Assembly (NCBI GenBank): GCA_947626195.1
Contig: CANQRF010000018.1
Location: forward strand, 1 to 32,911
Length of the DNA stretch: 32,911 nt
From: an uncultured Eggerthellaceae bacterium
GTDB lineage: Bacteria; Actinomycetota; Coriobacteriia; Coriobacteriales; Eggerthellaceae
Reading direction: 5' to 3'
The notes beneath the pieces were generated by a model. The model was not told the origin of the DNA and ran no database searches. It worked only from the letters and a program-made list of their open reading frames with translations. Positions 1-7,523 of this stretch are shown piece after piece. The translations under genes and the position numbers were made by a program. The stretch's first letter is position 1. Each line of letters opens with the position of its first letter.

Positions 1-131
1 AAGAGCACTTGGTTGGCTCTCATCTCGGTATCCGGTTTTCAAGGTGCTCGGCGGGCGTATCCCGCTTCGCGCGATGCCCGTTTTGATCGATGATTTCGGA
101 AGAAATCGCAACCAAATCGGTGAAACGCGCG
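1..131 (-). promoter_or_regulatory. Probable rRNA operon leader with boxA-like antitermination motif
   Basis: Read on the minus strand, this noncoding stretch contains CTTGAAAACCGGATA at about 28-42 and ends at the window edge with GTGCTCTT (1-8), which matches the core of boxA (TGCTCTT). That pairing is typical of the leader just before a 16S rRNA gene in Gram-positive bacteria. It lies directly downstream of the strong promoter at 139-167. The rRNA genes themselves would lie to the left of the window, so their presence is inferred, not seen. No ORF of interest overlaps it. Confidence 0.6.
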
Positions 132-138
132 AGTTGCT

Positions 139-200
139 ATGATATGACCGCGCGGGGGTCATGTCAACGACTTTTTTGAAAGAAAAATAATTTTTTTCAT
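139..200 (-). promoter_or_regulatory. Strong sigma-70-type promoter with UP-like element (likely rrn promoter)
   Basis: On the minus strand there is a perfect -35 TTGACA (162-167), a 17-bp spacer and a -10 TATCAT (139-144). Immediately upstream (171-200) is an A/T tract (cttttttgaaagaaaaataa and on) that resembles an RNA polymerase UP element and stands out in a GC-rich chromosome. Start of transcription is expected near position 132. The combination of near-consensus hexamers, UP element and boxA-bearing leader fits a ribosomal RNA promoter. It sits downstream of the terminator-like hairpin that closes the SLH gene. Confidence 0.75.
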
Positions 201-265
201 AGAAGATGACCCCATGACGGCAAACGCAAGCTGGACACAGCAATGGCAATCAGGCCAATGTTGAA

Positions 266-300
266 AGGGCTGTGCCAGTTTCGCTTTCTGACACAGCCCT
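266..300 (-). terminator. Terminator-like hairpin after the SLH protein gene
   Basis: The arms AGGGCTGTG (266-274) and CACAGCCCT (292-300) pair perfectly over 9 bp, followed by one mismatch and a further CAG/CTG pairing around a 9-nt loop. It lies 25 bp beyond the stop codon of the minus-strand SLH gene and separates it from the rrn promoter. The U-tract on the minus strand is weak (TTTC), so termination strength is uncertain. Confidence 0.6.
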
Positions 301-324
301 CATCGTGTGAGTTTGGAAAATTCG

Positions 325-2568
325 CTACAAAAGAGCGTTGTCGACGGCGTTCTTCATGAATTGCGCCATCTGTGCACGGGTTACGCTTTCGCTCGGATTG
401 ATGTAGAAGTTTCCATCATCTTTCTCCACGCCGTTCATAACACCGTGCGACGTGGCCCAATCAACGCCTTCTTTCGCATAATTGGCCACCAAGCCAACGT
501 CCGGCATGCCCTTGCTCACCGCATCGCTGGCGTCCTTCGCCGTCCCGTTAAAGTAAACCGACGCGCGACGCATGATCTCGCACATCTGCTGACGCGTGAG
601 TGGATCGTTGACGCCAAATTCGCTCTTGTCCGAATATCCCACTATCAGGCCCTTTGAATAGGCCCAGTTCACCGCTTTGGTATACCATTTGCCGTCTTGC
701 ACGTCGGAAAGCCCCGTGATGTCGTGAACATCTGAGCTCGTCTCAATCGCGCCATCGGCAGCGAACCAGTTATAGAGAACTTGGGCCGCCTGCGCGCGGG
801 TGAGCGCGTCGCCCACGCCAAAGACGTTCTGCCCCGTATAACCCGAGAAAACACCATTCGCATAGGCCCAGTTCACTGCGTCGTAGCTCCACGCATCCTT
901 GCTCACGTCAGTGAAAACCTCATTCGCGGGGAGCTTTTCTTCGACCGCTTCATCCTTATTGGCAAGCGGGGCGATTTCCGCCTCTTCGACAAGGCCGCAG
1001 ACCTCGCAAGTGTGCTGCCGCGTTCCAGCTGCCTCAGCGGTCGCGGGCTTCGTTTCCTTCCAAGCGCCCCAATCATGGTTATCCGTCGCTGGAATGGGCT
1101 CGCTGTCTTTCGTCACCTCGCAGTTAAGGCAATGGATGGACTTGCTGCCCGCTTCCTTGCAGGTGGCTTCCTTGTCGACGGTCTTCACCGAGGCCCACGT
1201 GTGCGAAGCCTGCGAAGCGTCGCTCGATTGCTCGGTGAATCCGCAGGTACGGCACGTCTGGATGATGGTGGTGCCGCTGCAGGACTTCAACGTTTTCACC
1301 TCCATGTTATGACCGAGCGCCGGTACGATGGTGTCTCGTTCATGGAGGCCGCAGGAGATGCACCACCGCTCGGTGCACCCTTCCTCCGTGCAGTTCGGAT
1401 TGGTGGTGTGGTAGGTGAACCGATGACCGTTCTTTTCCCAAGTAGTATAGCGCTTCGTGTTGCATGTGGAACAGAACGTGTAGCCCTCGCCGTTCTCTGT
1501 GCAGGTGGGGTACTTCGTCACGATAATGTTTCCATCGAAGGAGTGCGCAACGGTGACCGTCGCGGAGGCGGTATGCACCTTTCCGGCACTGTCGGTGACT
1601 GCCGCCTTCACCACCGCCGTACCTTCGGAACCATTCGCACGGACGAGACATTTCGTCATATTCTCGCCCATTGGCGTAAGAGAAACGACATTGTTGTTTA
1701 CCGACCATTTTACGGTCTTGCCGGTGCTGAACTGGTTGGAAGAGGTAATCGCAGCGTACAGCTCGCCGGAGCTGCTCTGCGGATCCGGATCGATGCTGAG
1801 GCTTGAGGGGCCCACGTTAATGGCAAGGACGTCGCCTGCGGCATTCTTGACATAGCCCTGATTGTGGCTGCCGTCAGCTCCGTGCCAAATCATATAGACT
1901 TCCATGTTCTTCGTCACCGGCGCATTCACATTAAACGGCGTGCCGTCGGCCTCGGCCCAACCATCAAGCGTGTGGCCTTCCCAAGACGTAACAACACCGG
2001 TTACGCTCGTGCCGTAATCACGGGTAGCAATCAGGGGAGTGTATTTGCCCTGCCAGCCATTCCAGTACAGTTTGACCGTTATCTTAGTAGGAACATAGGC
2101 GGCATAAAGATCTGTGACGGTTTCGGGCACGGTTGCGCCGCTTGCCACTTTCTCGCCATTTGTTCCGACAAGATGGGATCAGTAATCACTTCCCGAAAAG
2201 CTGTTTCCCGTTCTCACATTGGTAAGCGATTCAAAACCGGCTGGAAGTTTGAGATTTCCGCTTTTATCCCAGGGATTATGGTCATTGAGTTGCCACCACG
2301 TGGTTTTCACGGCACCGGTGTACCAACCCTTGAACGTCCATCCCTCGGGGGCGGTCGGCGTGGGAAGCGTTCCCAACTGTCCGTTCGTCACCTCCACGGT
2401 GGCCTGATCGACGCTCCCTCCGGAAAGACCGCTCATCGACGCATGGAGCTCGACCTGCCGCGTTTCGTCTTCGGCCTGCGCTGCCGTGGGCAAAATCAAC
2501 ACCGCCAAAATTGCGACGACGCATGCCGCCGCGATGCAAAGCCATGCTGATTTCATCGTGCGCTGCAT
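325..2568 (-). pseudogene. Secreted SLH-domain surface protein, split by an in-frame TGA stop
   Basis: The reading frame starts with ATG at 2568, preceded by a perfect AAAGGAGG site 6 nt upstream. It opens with a signal peptide (residues 1-32, hydrophobic core then AQA cleavage site). Next come InlB B-repeat (flg_new)-like modules with WTFKGWYTG, an Ig-like/Big_2-like stretch, five CxxC-bearing repeats (FCSTC, WCISC, TCRTC, HCLNC, TCEVC) and three C-terminal SLH domains (FTDVSKDAWSYDAVNWAYANG and two relatives). SLH domains bind secondary cell-wall polymer, so the intact product would be a surface-anchored protein. A TGA at 2179-2181 interrupts the frame inside the first InlB-type module: the text before and after it is one continuous domain, so this is a nonsense mutation, a sequencing error or readthrough, not two genes. 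The downstream 607-codon part could only begin at a GTG (2148) without a signal peptide or ribosome site. Apart from the stop the frame is open for about 746 codons. Confidence 0.8.
2179..2181 (-). other. In-frame TGA interrupting the SLH surface protein
   Basis: The minus-strand codons read GAT TAC TGA TCC CAT CTT. Both sides stay in the same frame, and the second half of the InlB-type module (TNGEKVASGATVPETVTDLY) resumes ten codons later. A single base change from TGG (Trp) would give this codon. Nearby genes use TGA as a normal stop (for example argJ), so reassignment of TGA is unlikely. Confidence 0.85.
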
Positions 2569-2658
2569 AAGGCACCTCCTTTACCACCTCTCGCATTGCA
2601 TGGCGAAAGCCCTGCCAGCAACGCTCGCTTTTTCTTTTCCTCTCATCCCGTGAGAAAA

Positions 2659-2688
2659 GCCTCTCCTTTCGAAGAGGCCAGTATTATA
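2659..2688 (-). promoter_or_regulatory. Candidate -10 box and hairpin upstream of the SLH gene
   Basis: On the minus strand a perfect TATAAT lies at 2683-2688, about 115 bp before the SLH start codon. No good -35 is seen at 16-18 bp. Just downstream, GCCTCT/AGAGGC arms (2659-2664 and 2673-2678) form a small hairpin followed by TTTTCTC. The hairpin could be a terminator for tyrS read-through or the 5' end structure of the SLH mRNA. Apart from this and the repeats at 2739-2791, the 2569-2886 gap holds nothing else recognisable. Confidence 0.4.
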
Positions 2689-2738
2689 CATGAGCACGTG
2701 GTTCAAATTGCCCGAAAAGCGCACTCTGATTTGGAAAA

Positions 2739-2791
2739 ACATGATTCGCGAAACGTGTTTCGAGAACATGTTTCGAGAGCATGTTTCGGCG
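2739..2791. repeat. Four tandem 13-bp repeats (CATGTTTCGAGA type), possible operator array
   Basis: The plus strand reads acatgattcgcga, one extra a, acgtgtttcgaga, acatgtttcgaga, gcatgtttcggcg. These are four 13-bp units with a conserved RCRTGTTTCGAGA core, partly palindromic around ACATGT and CGAAACGTGTTTCG. The array sits upstream of the SLH surface-protein gene and just beyond the end of tyrS. Regular short direct repeats in a promoter region suggest a binding site for a multimeric regulator; this function is inferred. Confidence 0.6.
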
Positions 2792-2886
2792 GCAGGTGCT
2801 TCCCGTAGCGCACGCCGGCCTTTCATCGGCGCGTATATGCAAAGGCAGAAAGCGTGGCATCATGTCGCATCTTCACACCGTGCCGG

Positions 2887-4098
2887 TTACACAAGATGCA
2901 CGAACTTGCGCTTCCCCACCTGAATCGTCGCGCCCTCTAAGAGCTGCGGCTCCACGTTGTAGGCTTTTGCGGGAAGCGGATTGCCATTCACTTTCACGCC
3001 GCCGCCGTCGATCAGCCGACGCACTTCGCCCACACTCGAGGCAAGCCCCGCATCGCAGATGATGCGCGCCACATACACCTTGCCCTCATCGTTCGGCGTG
3101 AGGTCGGCGTGGAAATCGGGAACGTCGTCGGGCACCTCGTGCGCTTTGAACACCCGATTGAAGGCTTCCTCCGCCTCCTCTGCCGTGGCCTCGTCGTAAT
3201 ACGACGCCACGATGTTGCGCGCGAGCGCACGCTTCACCACGTTCGGATGCAGCTCGTCGGCGGCAAGCCCCGCCTCGATCTTATCGATTTCCGCCACCGG
3301 CACCGTGGAGGCGAGGCGGTAGTATTTCACCATCAGCTCATCGGGGATCGACATGATCTTGCCGAACATGTCGTTCGGAGCGTCGGTGAGGCCGACGTAG
3401 TTGCCATATGACTTCGACATCTTCTTCACGCCATCGGTGCCCTCGAGCAACGGAAGCGTGAGGCACACCTGCGGCTCCATCCCCATCTTCTCCATGAGCT
3501 CGCGCCCCGCAAGCAGATTGAAGAGCTGATCGGTGCCGCCGAGCTCCACATCGGCCTTGATGACCACCGAGTCATACGCCTGCATGACCGGATAGAGGAA
3601 CTCATGAAGGCTGATCGGCAGGTTTTTGGAATAGCGGTTGTGGAAATCGTCGCGCTCAAGGATGCGCGCCACCGTGAAGTTGCTCGTGATCTTGAGGAGA
3701 TCCTCCATCCTGAGCGCAAGGATCCATTCGGAGTTGTAGCGCAGGGTGGTCTTCTCGGGATCGAGAATCTTAAACGCCTGATCGACGTAGGTCTGGGCGT
3801 TCGCGTGGATCTGGTCGTAGGAGAGCTGCGGGCGCGTGGAATTGCGGCCGGAGGGGTCGCCGATGAGGGCCGTGCCGTCGCCGATGATCAGCGTGACGTG
3901 ATGGCCGAGGTCTTGGAATTGGCGGAGCTTGCGCAGGGGAACCGCGTGGCCGAGGTGGATGTCGGGCGCCGTCGGGTCGACGCCGAGCTTGACGTTGAGC
4001 GGCACGTCGCGCTTCAGCTTATCGAGAAGAGCCTGTTCGGGGACGATTTGCGACGTGCCCGACGCGATGATATGCAGCTGTTCTTGGGGACGTTCCAT
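2887..4098 (-). CDS. tyrS: Tyrosyl-tRNA synthetase
   Basis: Charges tRNA-Tyr with tyrosine in the cytoplasm (class I aminoacyl-tRNA synthetase). Counting from the MERPQ start, the HIGH-type signature HLGH is at residues 48-51 within DPTAPDIHLGH, the tyrosine pocket region follows (QAYDSVVIKADVELGGTDQ, about 173-191), KMSKS is at 226-230, and an S4 RNA-binding domain closes the protein (EVRRLIDGGGVKVNG). The 403-residue length fits the family. I chose the ATG at 4098, which has GAAGGA 10 nt upstream. The frame is open to 4221, but the extra 41 residues are basic and unlike the family N-terminus. No T-box leader is evident in the 168-bp gap to the upstream U32 gene, only a 10-bp hairpin. Confidence 0.95.
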   Translation of the reverse strand: MERPQEQLHIIASGTSQIVPEQALLDKLKRDVPLNVKLGVDPTAPDIHLGHAVPLRKLRQFQDLGHHVTLIIGDGTALIGDPSGRNSTRPQLSYDQIHANAQTYVDQAFKILDPEKTTLRYNSEWILALRMEDLLKITSNFTVARILERDDFHNRYSKNLPISLHEFLYPVMQAYDSVVIKADVELGGTDQLFNLLAGRELMEKMGMEPQVCLTLPLLEGTDGVKKMSKSYGNYVGLTDAPNDMFGKIMSIPDELMVKYYRLASTVPVAEIDKIEAGLAADELHPNVVKRALARNIVASYYDEATAEEAEEAFNRVFKAHEVPDDVPDFHADLTPNDEGKVYVARIICDAGLASSVGEVRRLIDGGGVKVNGNPLPAKAYNVEPQLLEGATIQVGKRKFVHLV

Positions 4099-4132
4099 GG
4101 CCTTGCGATCCTTCGTTCTCATAGGGTTTTCC

Positions 4133-4156
4133 ACAGGCCGGGCATCCCCGGCCTGT
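4133..4156 (-). promoter_or_regulatory. Perfect 10-bp stem-loop between the U32 gene and tyrS
   Basis: ACAGGCCGGG (4133-4142) and CCCGGCCTGT (4147-4156) pair perfectly around a 4-nt loop. On the minus strand no U-tract follows (GGAAAACCC), so it is not a classical terminator. It may be a processing, attenuation or mRNA-stability element separating the two genes. Confidence 0.5.
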
Positions 4157-4266
4157 CGTTCGCTTGCTTTGCGCGCGACCGCCCTTGCGCCCATGGGGCG
4201 ACGCATCGCGCGAACAGCCATTCTAGCATAGCGCGGGTGGGCGGAAACGATGAAGGAGCGCTCTCG

Positions 4267-6894
4267 TCAGGCGACGCTGCGGAACAAATGCCCCGACGTG
4301 GTGTTCGGGCGCTTTGCCACGCCCTCTGCGCCCGCCTGCGCCCTTTCGAGCGCATCGCGAATGCGCTTGACCGCCTTGCCGGCCTCGACGGGGGTCATGA
4401 GCGTCGTGTCGGCGAGAAACGCGCCGATGCCGGCTGAGAGCAGGTCTTTGATGGCGAACGACGTATCGAGGGGCACGGCGTTATAGAGATGGCTTCGCCC
4501 GAATGCATCGGTGCGGATGGGGAACTCATATCCCTTACGGTCTTTAAGCGCATGGGGGATACGGCGGCGCTTGCAGGTGGCGCACGCCTCGTCACAGGGG
4601 CCTTCGGCCATAAGCAGGCAGTGCTCGGTGACCATGAGCTCTTGGGCGCCTGCCACGGTGATGCCGAAAGCGGGAGCATGTTCTTTCGTGGACGAGGCGC
4701 TATCACCAATCAGATCGCGAATCTGCGCGAGCGTGAGCTCGGAAGACAGCCACAGGCGCTTTGCGCCCCATGATTGCGCGAGCGCGACAGACCATGCGTT
4801 CGTAAGCGGCAAGTGGGGGCCGATCTCGAAAGCCGCGCCATGTTCCCGTGCCAAAAACACCCCGCCGATGCTTTCTGCGAGCACCATGCCGGCACATTCT
4901 GTTTCACCTTCAGCGGAGTCTGGCCACCCAATCGCCGCTGTTTCCCCATTTGGATGCGCGGCAGGCCCTCTGTTGACGAGAGGGAGCGCGGGAATGCACC
5001 CTGCCGGATAGGCCGACCACGCGAAACCGTCTTCCATCCGCGCCTGAGTGCTCACGTAGATGAGCCCAGCGCCGGCCTTTTTCGCGGCGAAAGCGTTCGC
5101 GGGATTGGCGACAAGGGCGGCGATGAGAGGGGTGTTGTTCACGGTGTGCGCTTTCGGCTCTTTCGCACCCTTCGCAATGCGTGCGCCCTTTCCGCGCTTC
5201 TCGCACTTGGCAATGCGCGCGCCTTCCTGCAGAGGTTCGCCTTCATGATTGCTCGCTGGCAAGCTTGCGGCAGCATCGCCGCCCACTTCGCGCTCCCCAT
5301 ACGGCGCAAGTATGGCCTGCGTGAGCGCCTCGAGCGCCTCGTTGCGCAAACGATGGAGCGCCGAAAACCCGATGCCCACATTCTGATCAAGCTCCACCTC
5401 GAGTCCAGCGAGTTCGAACGGCGTCGATCCGAACCTGCCGATATGCTCGCGAACCTCTTCGGCGCTCACCGCTTTCGTCCGCGCCGCCTCGACGACCTCG
5501 CCGGCCACTTCAGCAGCGAACGCATCGCCTCCCTGCTTGAGCGCGGCATCGTGAAGCGCGCACGCAATGCGCCGTTGCACCGCACCACCGGCCATCAACG
5601 AATCAGGCGACGCCACGCTCATACGCAGCTTCGCCGCCTCTCCGATGCGCAGACGAATGCTTGCCAGCACCGGAACGCGCGGCTCCTTCGGATCGTCGCG
5701 GAAAGCCAGTTCGGCGCTTCGCACGCGAAACACGCGATCGCCCGCTCGCACCCCGCGCAGCTGAGCCGCGTCGGTGAGCCGTGTGCGGGACGGGCCCATT
5801 TTCTCGAAATTGTTCGCCAGCACGGAGGTGACGTTGCCCTTGTTCGTCCAAATTTCCAACACATCGCCTTCTGCGAGCGCCCGCGTGTTCGCAATCACGA
5901 CACCCTCGCGGTTCGCCTCGGCAACCCGTCCGATCGCCGTGCCGCGATTGTTCGGGCGGCGATAGCTCATGAGATCGTTTCCGCGCACGCCCGAAAGATA
6001 GCCCTCCGTGAATCCGCGGGAGAACGCCTCCTCCAACCGACGACGGTCGGCTTCCGTTGCACGATGGGCCTCGTCATCGAGCACGCGACGATAGCTCCTC
6101 ACCACCGCCGCCACATAGTCGCTCGACTTCATGCGCCCCTCGATCTTGAGCGATGCCACACCGGCTCGCACGAGCTGCGGGATCATATCGATCATCGAAA
6201 GGTCGCGCGGAGAGAGAAGATGCTCCCCTTCCGTCGAAACATCGCGATCCTCCTTCGCCTTGCGTTTCAGGTCGTAGGACATGCGGCAGGCTTGGGCGCA
6301 CATGCCGCGGTTCGCCGAGCGCCCGCCGACCGCAGACGAAAAGTAGCACTGTCCCGAATAGCACACACAGAGTGCGCCGTGCGCGAACACCTCCACCTGA
6401 AGCCCCTCTTCACGGGCTGCTTCCGCAAGGTTCTCCACTTCGGGAAGGGAGAGCTCACGTGCCAAGGTCACCCGCTTCGCGCCCAGCGATTTCGCGGCGA
6501 GAATGCCCGCCTTGTCGTGGATGTTCATCTGCGTCGAGCAATGCAGGCCGACCTCGGGGAAACTCTTCACGAGAACGGAGGCCAGGCCCACGTCTTGGAC
6601 GATGAACGCATCCACGCCAGCATGCGCCGCCTCATCGGCAAGCGCAAGCGCGCGCTTTTCCTCCTTTGGCAAAACGATGGTATTGAGTGTCAGATAGACG
6701 GAAACGCCCCGAAGGTGCGCATAATCGCAGGCTTCACGAAGCGTCTCTGCCGTGAAATTATCCGCTCCGCGACGTGCGTTCATCTCGCCGAGTCCCAGAT
6801 ACACGGCATCGGCGCCGGAGCTCACCGCCGCATGGAGCGCCTCAGCGCTGCCCGCCGGCGCGAGCAGTTCGGGAATCGATGGCTGCTGATTCAT
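4267..6894 (-). CDS. U32 family peptidase-like protein, RlhA-like (23S rRNA hydroxylation family), with DUF3656-type region
   Basis: The N-terminal half carries the U32 core: LLAPAGSAEALHAAVSSGAD at the start and the Fe-S/zinc-type cysteine block CVCYSGQCYFSS...GMCAQACR near residues 177-206. The C-terminal half ends with a second cysteine set (CDEACATCKRRR) and the TTSGHLFRSV tail seen in long U32 proteins. Family knowledge: E. coli RlhA of this type is needed for hydroxylation of C2501 in 23S rRNA; a protease activity is doubtful for many members. At 875 residues it is longer than RlhA, partly because of a basic linker near DNA 5150-5240 with two GARIAK copies. The start has GAGAGGGGAG just upstream, inside a hairpin. 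It lies upstream of tyrS and downstream of the lipoprotein on the same strand. Confidence 0.85.
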   Translation of the reverse strand: MNQQPSIPELLAPAGSAEALHAAVSSGADAVYLGLGEMNARRGADNFTAETLREACDYAHLRGVSVYLTLNTIVLPKEEKRALALADEAAHAGVDAFIVQDVGLASVLVKSFPEVGLHCSTQMNIHDKAGILAAKSLGAKRVTLARELSLPEVENLAEAAREEGLQVEVFAHGALCVCYSGQCYFSSAVGGRSANRGMCAQACRMSYDLKRKAKEDRDVSTEGEHLLSPRDLSMIDMIPQLVRAGVASLKIEGRMKSSDYVAAVVRSYRRVLDDEAHRATEADRRRLEEAFSRGFTEGYLSGVRGNDLMSYRRPNNRGTAIGRVAEANREGVVIANTRALAEGDVLEIWTNKGNVTSVLANNFEKMGPSRTRLTDAAQLRGVRAGDRVFRVRSAELAFRDDPKEPRVPVLASIRLRIGEAAKLRMSVASPDSLMAGGAVQRRIACALHDAALKQGGDAFAAEVAGEVVEAARTKAVSAEEVREHIGRFGSTPFELAGLEVELDQNVGIGFSALHRLRNEALEALTQAILAPYGEREVGGDAAASLPASNHEGEPLQEGARIAKCEKRGKGARIAKGAKEPKAHTVNNTPLIAALVANPANAFAAKKAGAGLIYVSTQARMEDGFAWSAYPAGCIPALPLVNRGPAAHPNGETAAIGWPDSAEGETECAGMVLAESIGGVFLAREHGAAFEIGPHLPLTNAWSVALAQSWGAKRLWLSSELTLAQIRDLIGDSASSTKEHAPAFGITVAGAQELMVTEHCLLMAEGPCDEACATCKRRRIPHALKDRKGYEFPIRTDAFGRSHLYNAVPLDTSFAIKDLLSAGIGAFLADTTLMTPVEAGKAVKRIRDALERAQAGAEGVAKRPNTTSGHLFRSVA

Positions 6895-6900
6895 CGGTCT

Positions 6901-6918
6901 CCCCTCTCTGCAGAGGGG
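6901..6918 (-). promoter_or_regulatory. Hairpin overlapping the ribosome-binding site of the U32 gene
   Basis: CCCCTCT and AGAGGGG pair perfectly around a GCAG-type loop. On the minus strand the second arm is the Shine-Dalgarno sequence (AGAGGGGAG) located 7 nt before the ATG at 6894. Folding would hide the ribosome site. Regulation is inferred from position only. Confidence 0.5.
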
Positions 6919-6941
6919 CTTTGCTTGATTGTCCTCATGCG

Positions 6942-7436
6942 TCAGGAGAGCTCGGTGGCCGCCGTGTCGGCCTCTTCAAGCTTCGAGATGCCCTCGTTGT
7001 AGCTTTCCTGGATGGCAGCGATGCGGTCCTCGTAGGTCGAGAAGTCAAAGCTTCCCGACGATGCCTCGATCTCCGTATAGAGATCGACATAGGATTCGAG
7101 CGCCTCCTTCAGCGAGGAGCATCCATCCACATACATGTCTTTGATGTCGGAGAGCACCTCGGGGGCCTCGAGGTTTTCCAAGCTGTCGAGCGAGCTCATA
7201 GCGTTCTCCAGCTGCGTTTTCATCGTCACCGTGTCGCCCCGCGAAACCGCGTCGTCGAATTGATCGAGCTTGCTTGCGAGCTCGTCCATGATCTGATTGG
7301 CCTTCGCCATATACGTGCGGTTGGTCGTCTGATCTTCCGCCTCGGAGACGTTCTCGGTGCTCACGCACCCGCCGAGCACCGTAGCCGCCAGCGCGATCGC
7401 GCTTACCAACGCCGTCAATCGTGCACTCAACCGCAT
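6942..7436 (-). CDS. Small predicted lipoprotein, helical, unknown function
   Basis: From the ATG at 7436 (GAGGT 5 nt upstream) the product is about 164 residues. It starts with a basic n-region and hydrophobic segment ending in the lipobox LGGC (Cys about residue 24), so it should be lipid-anchored on the outer face of the membrane. The remaining sequence is acidic and mostly helical (YMAKANQIMDELASKLDQFD, LEEADTAATELS), with no catalytic motif I recognise. It lies between the penicillin-binding protein gene (ends at 7524) and the U32 gene, all minus strand, so it may be co-transcribed with the PBP gene and act in envelope assembly; that is a guess. The frame is open to 7460, but the extra 8 residues lack a ribosome site. 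Confidence 0.8.
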   Translation of the reverse strand: MRLSARLTALVSAIALAATVLGGCVSTENVSEAEDQTTNRTYMAKANQIMDELASKLDQFDDAVSRGDTVTMKTQLENAMSSLDSLENLEAPEVLSDIKDMYVDGCSSLKEALESYVDLYTEIEASSGSFDFSTYEDRIAAIQESYNEGISKLEEADTAATELS

Positions 7437-7523
7437 ATTACCTCGTCTTCCCGCGAACAAAACGCCGCTCTTTTGTCAATCTTTGTGGCATCATCAGATT
7501 TTATCGTGCATCCAAGCATAAAC

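Noticed and set aside
2146-2181. TGA in the SLH gene as a selenocysteine codon
   Set aside because: No SECIS-like stem evident directly after the codon and the protein class is not known for selenocysteine; a nonsense change from TGG is simpler.
4099-4266. Possible T-box riboswitch before tyrS
   Set aside because: No T-box consensus or antiterminator pair; only a perfect GC-rich hairpin without U-tract.
4774-7002. Long plus-strand open frame of 742 codons opposite the U32 gene
   Set aside because: It is Arg/His-rich and antisense to a gene with clear family motifs; a typical GC-rich shadow frame.
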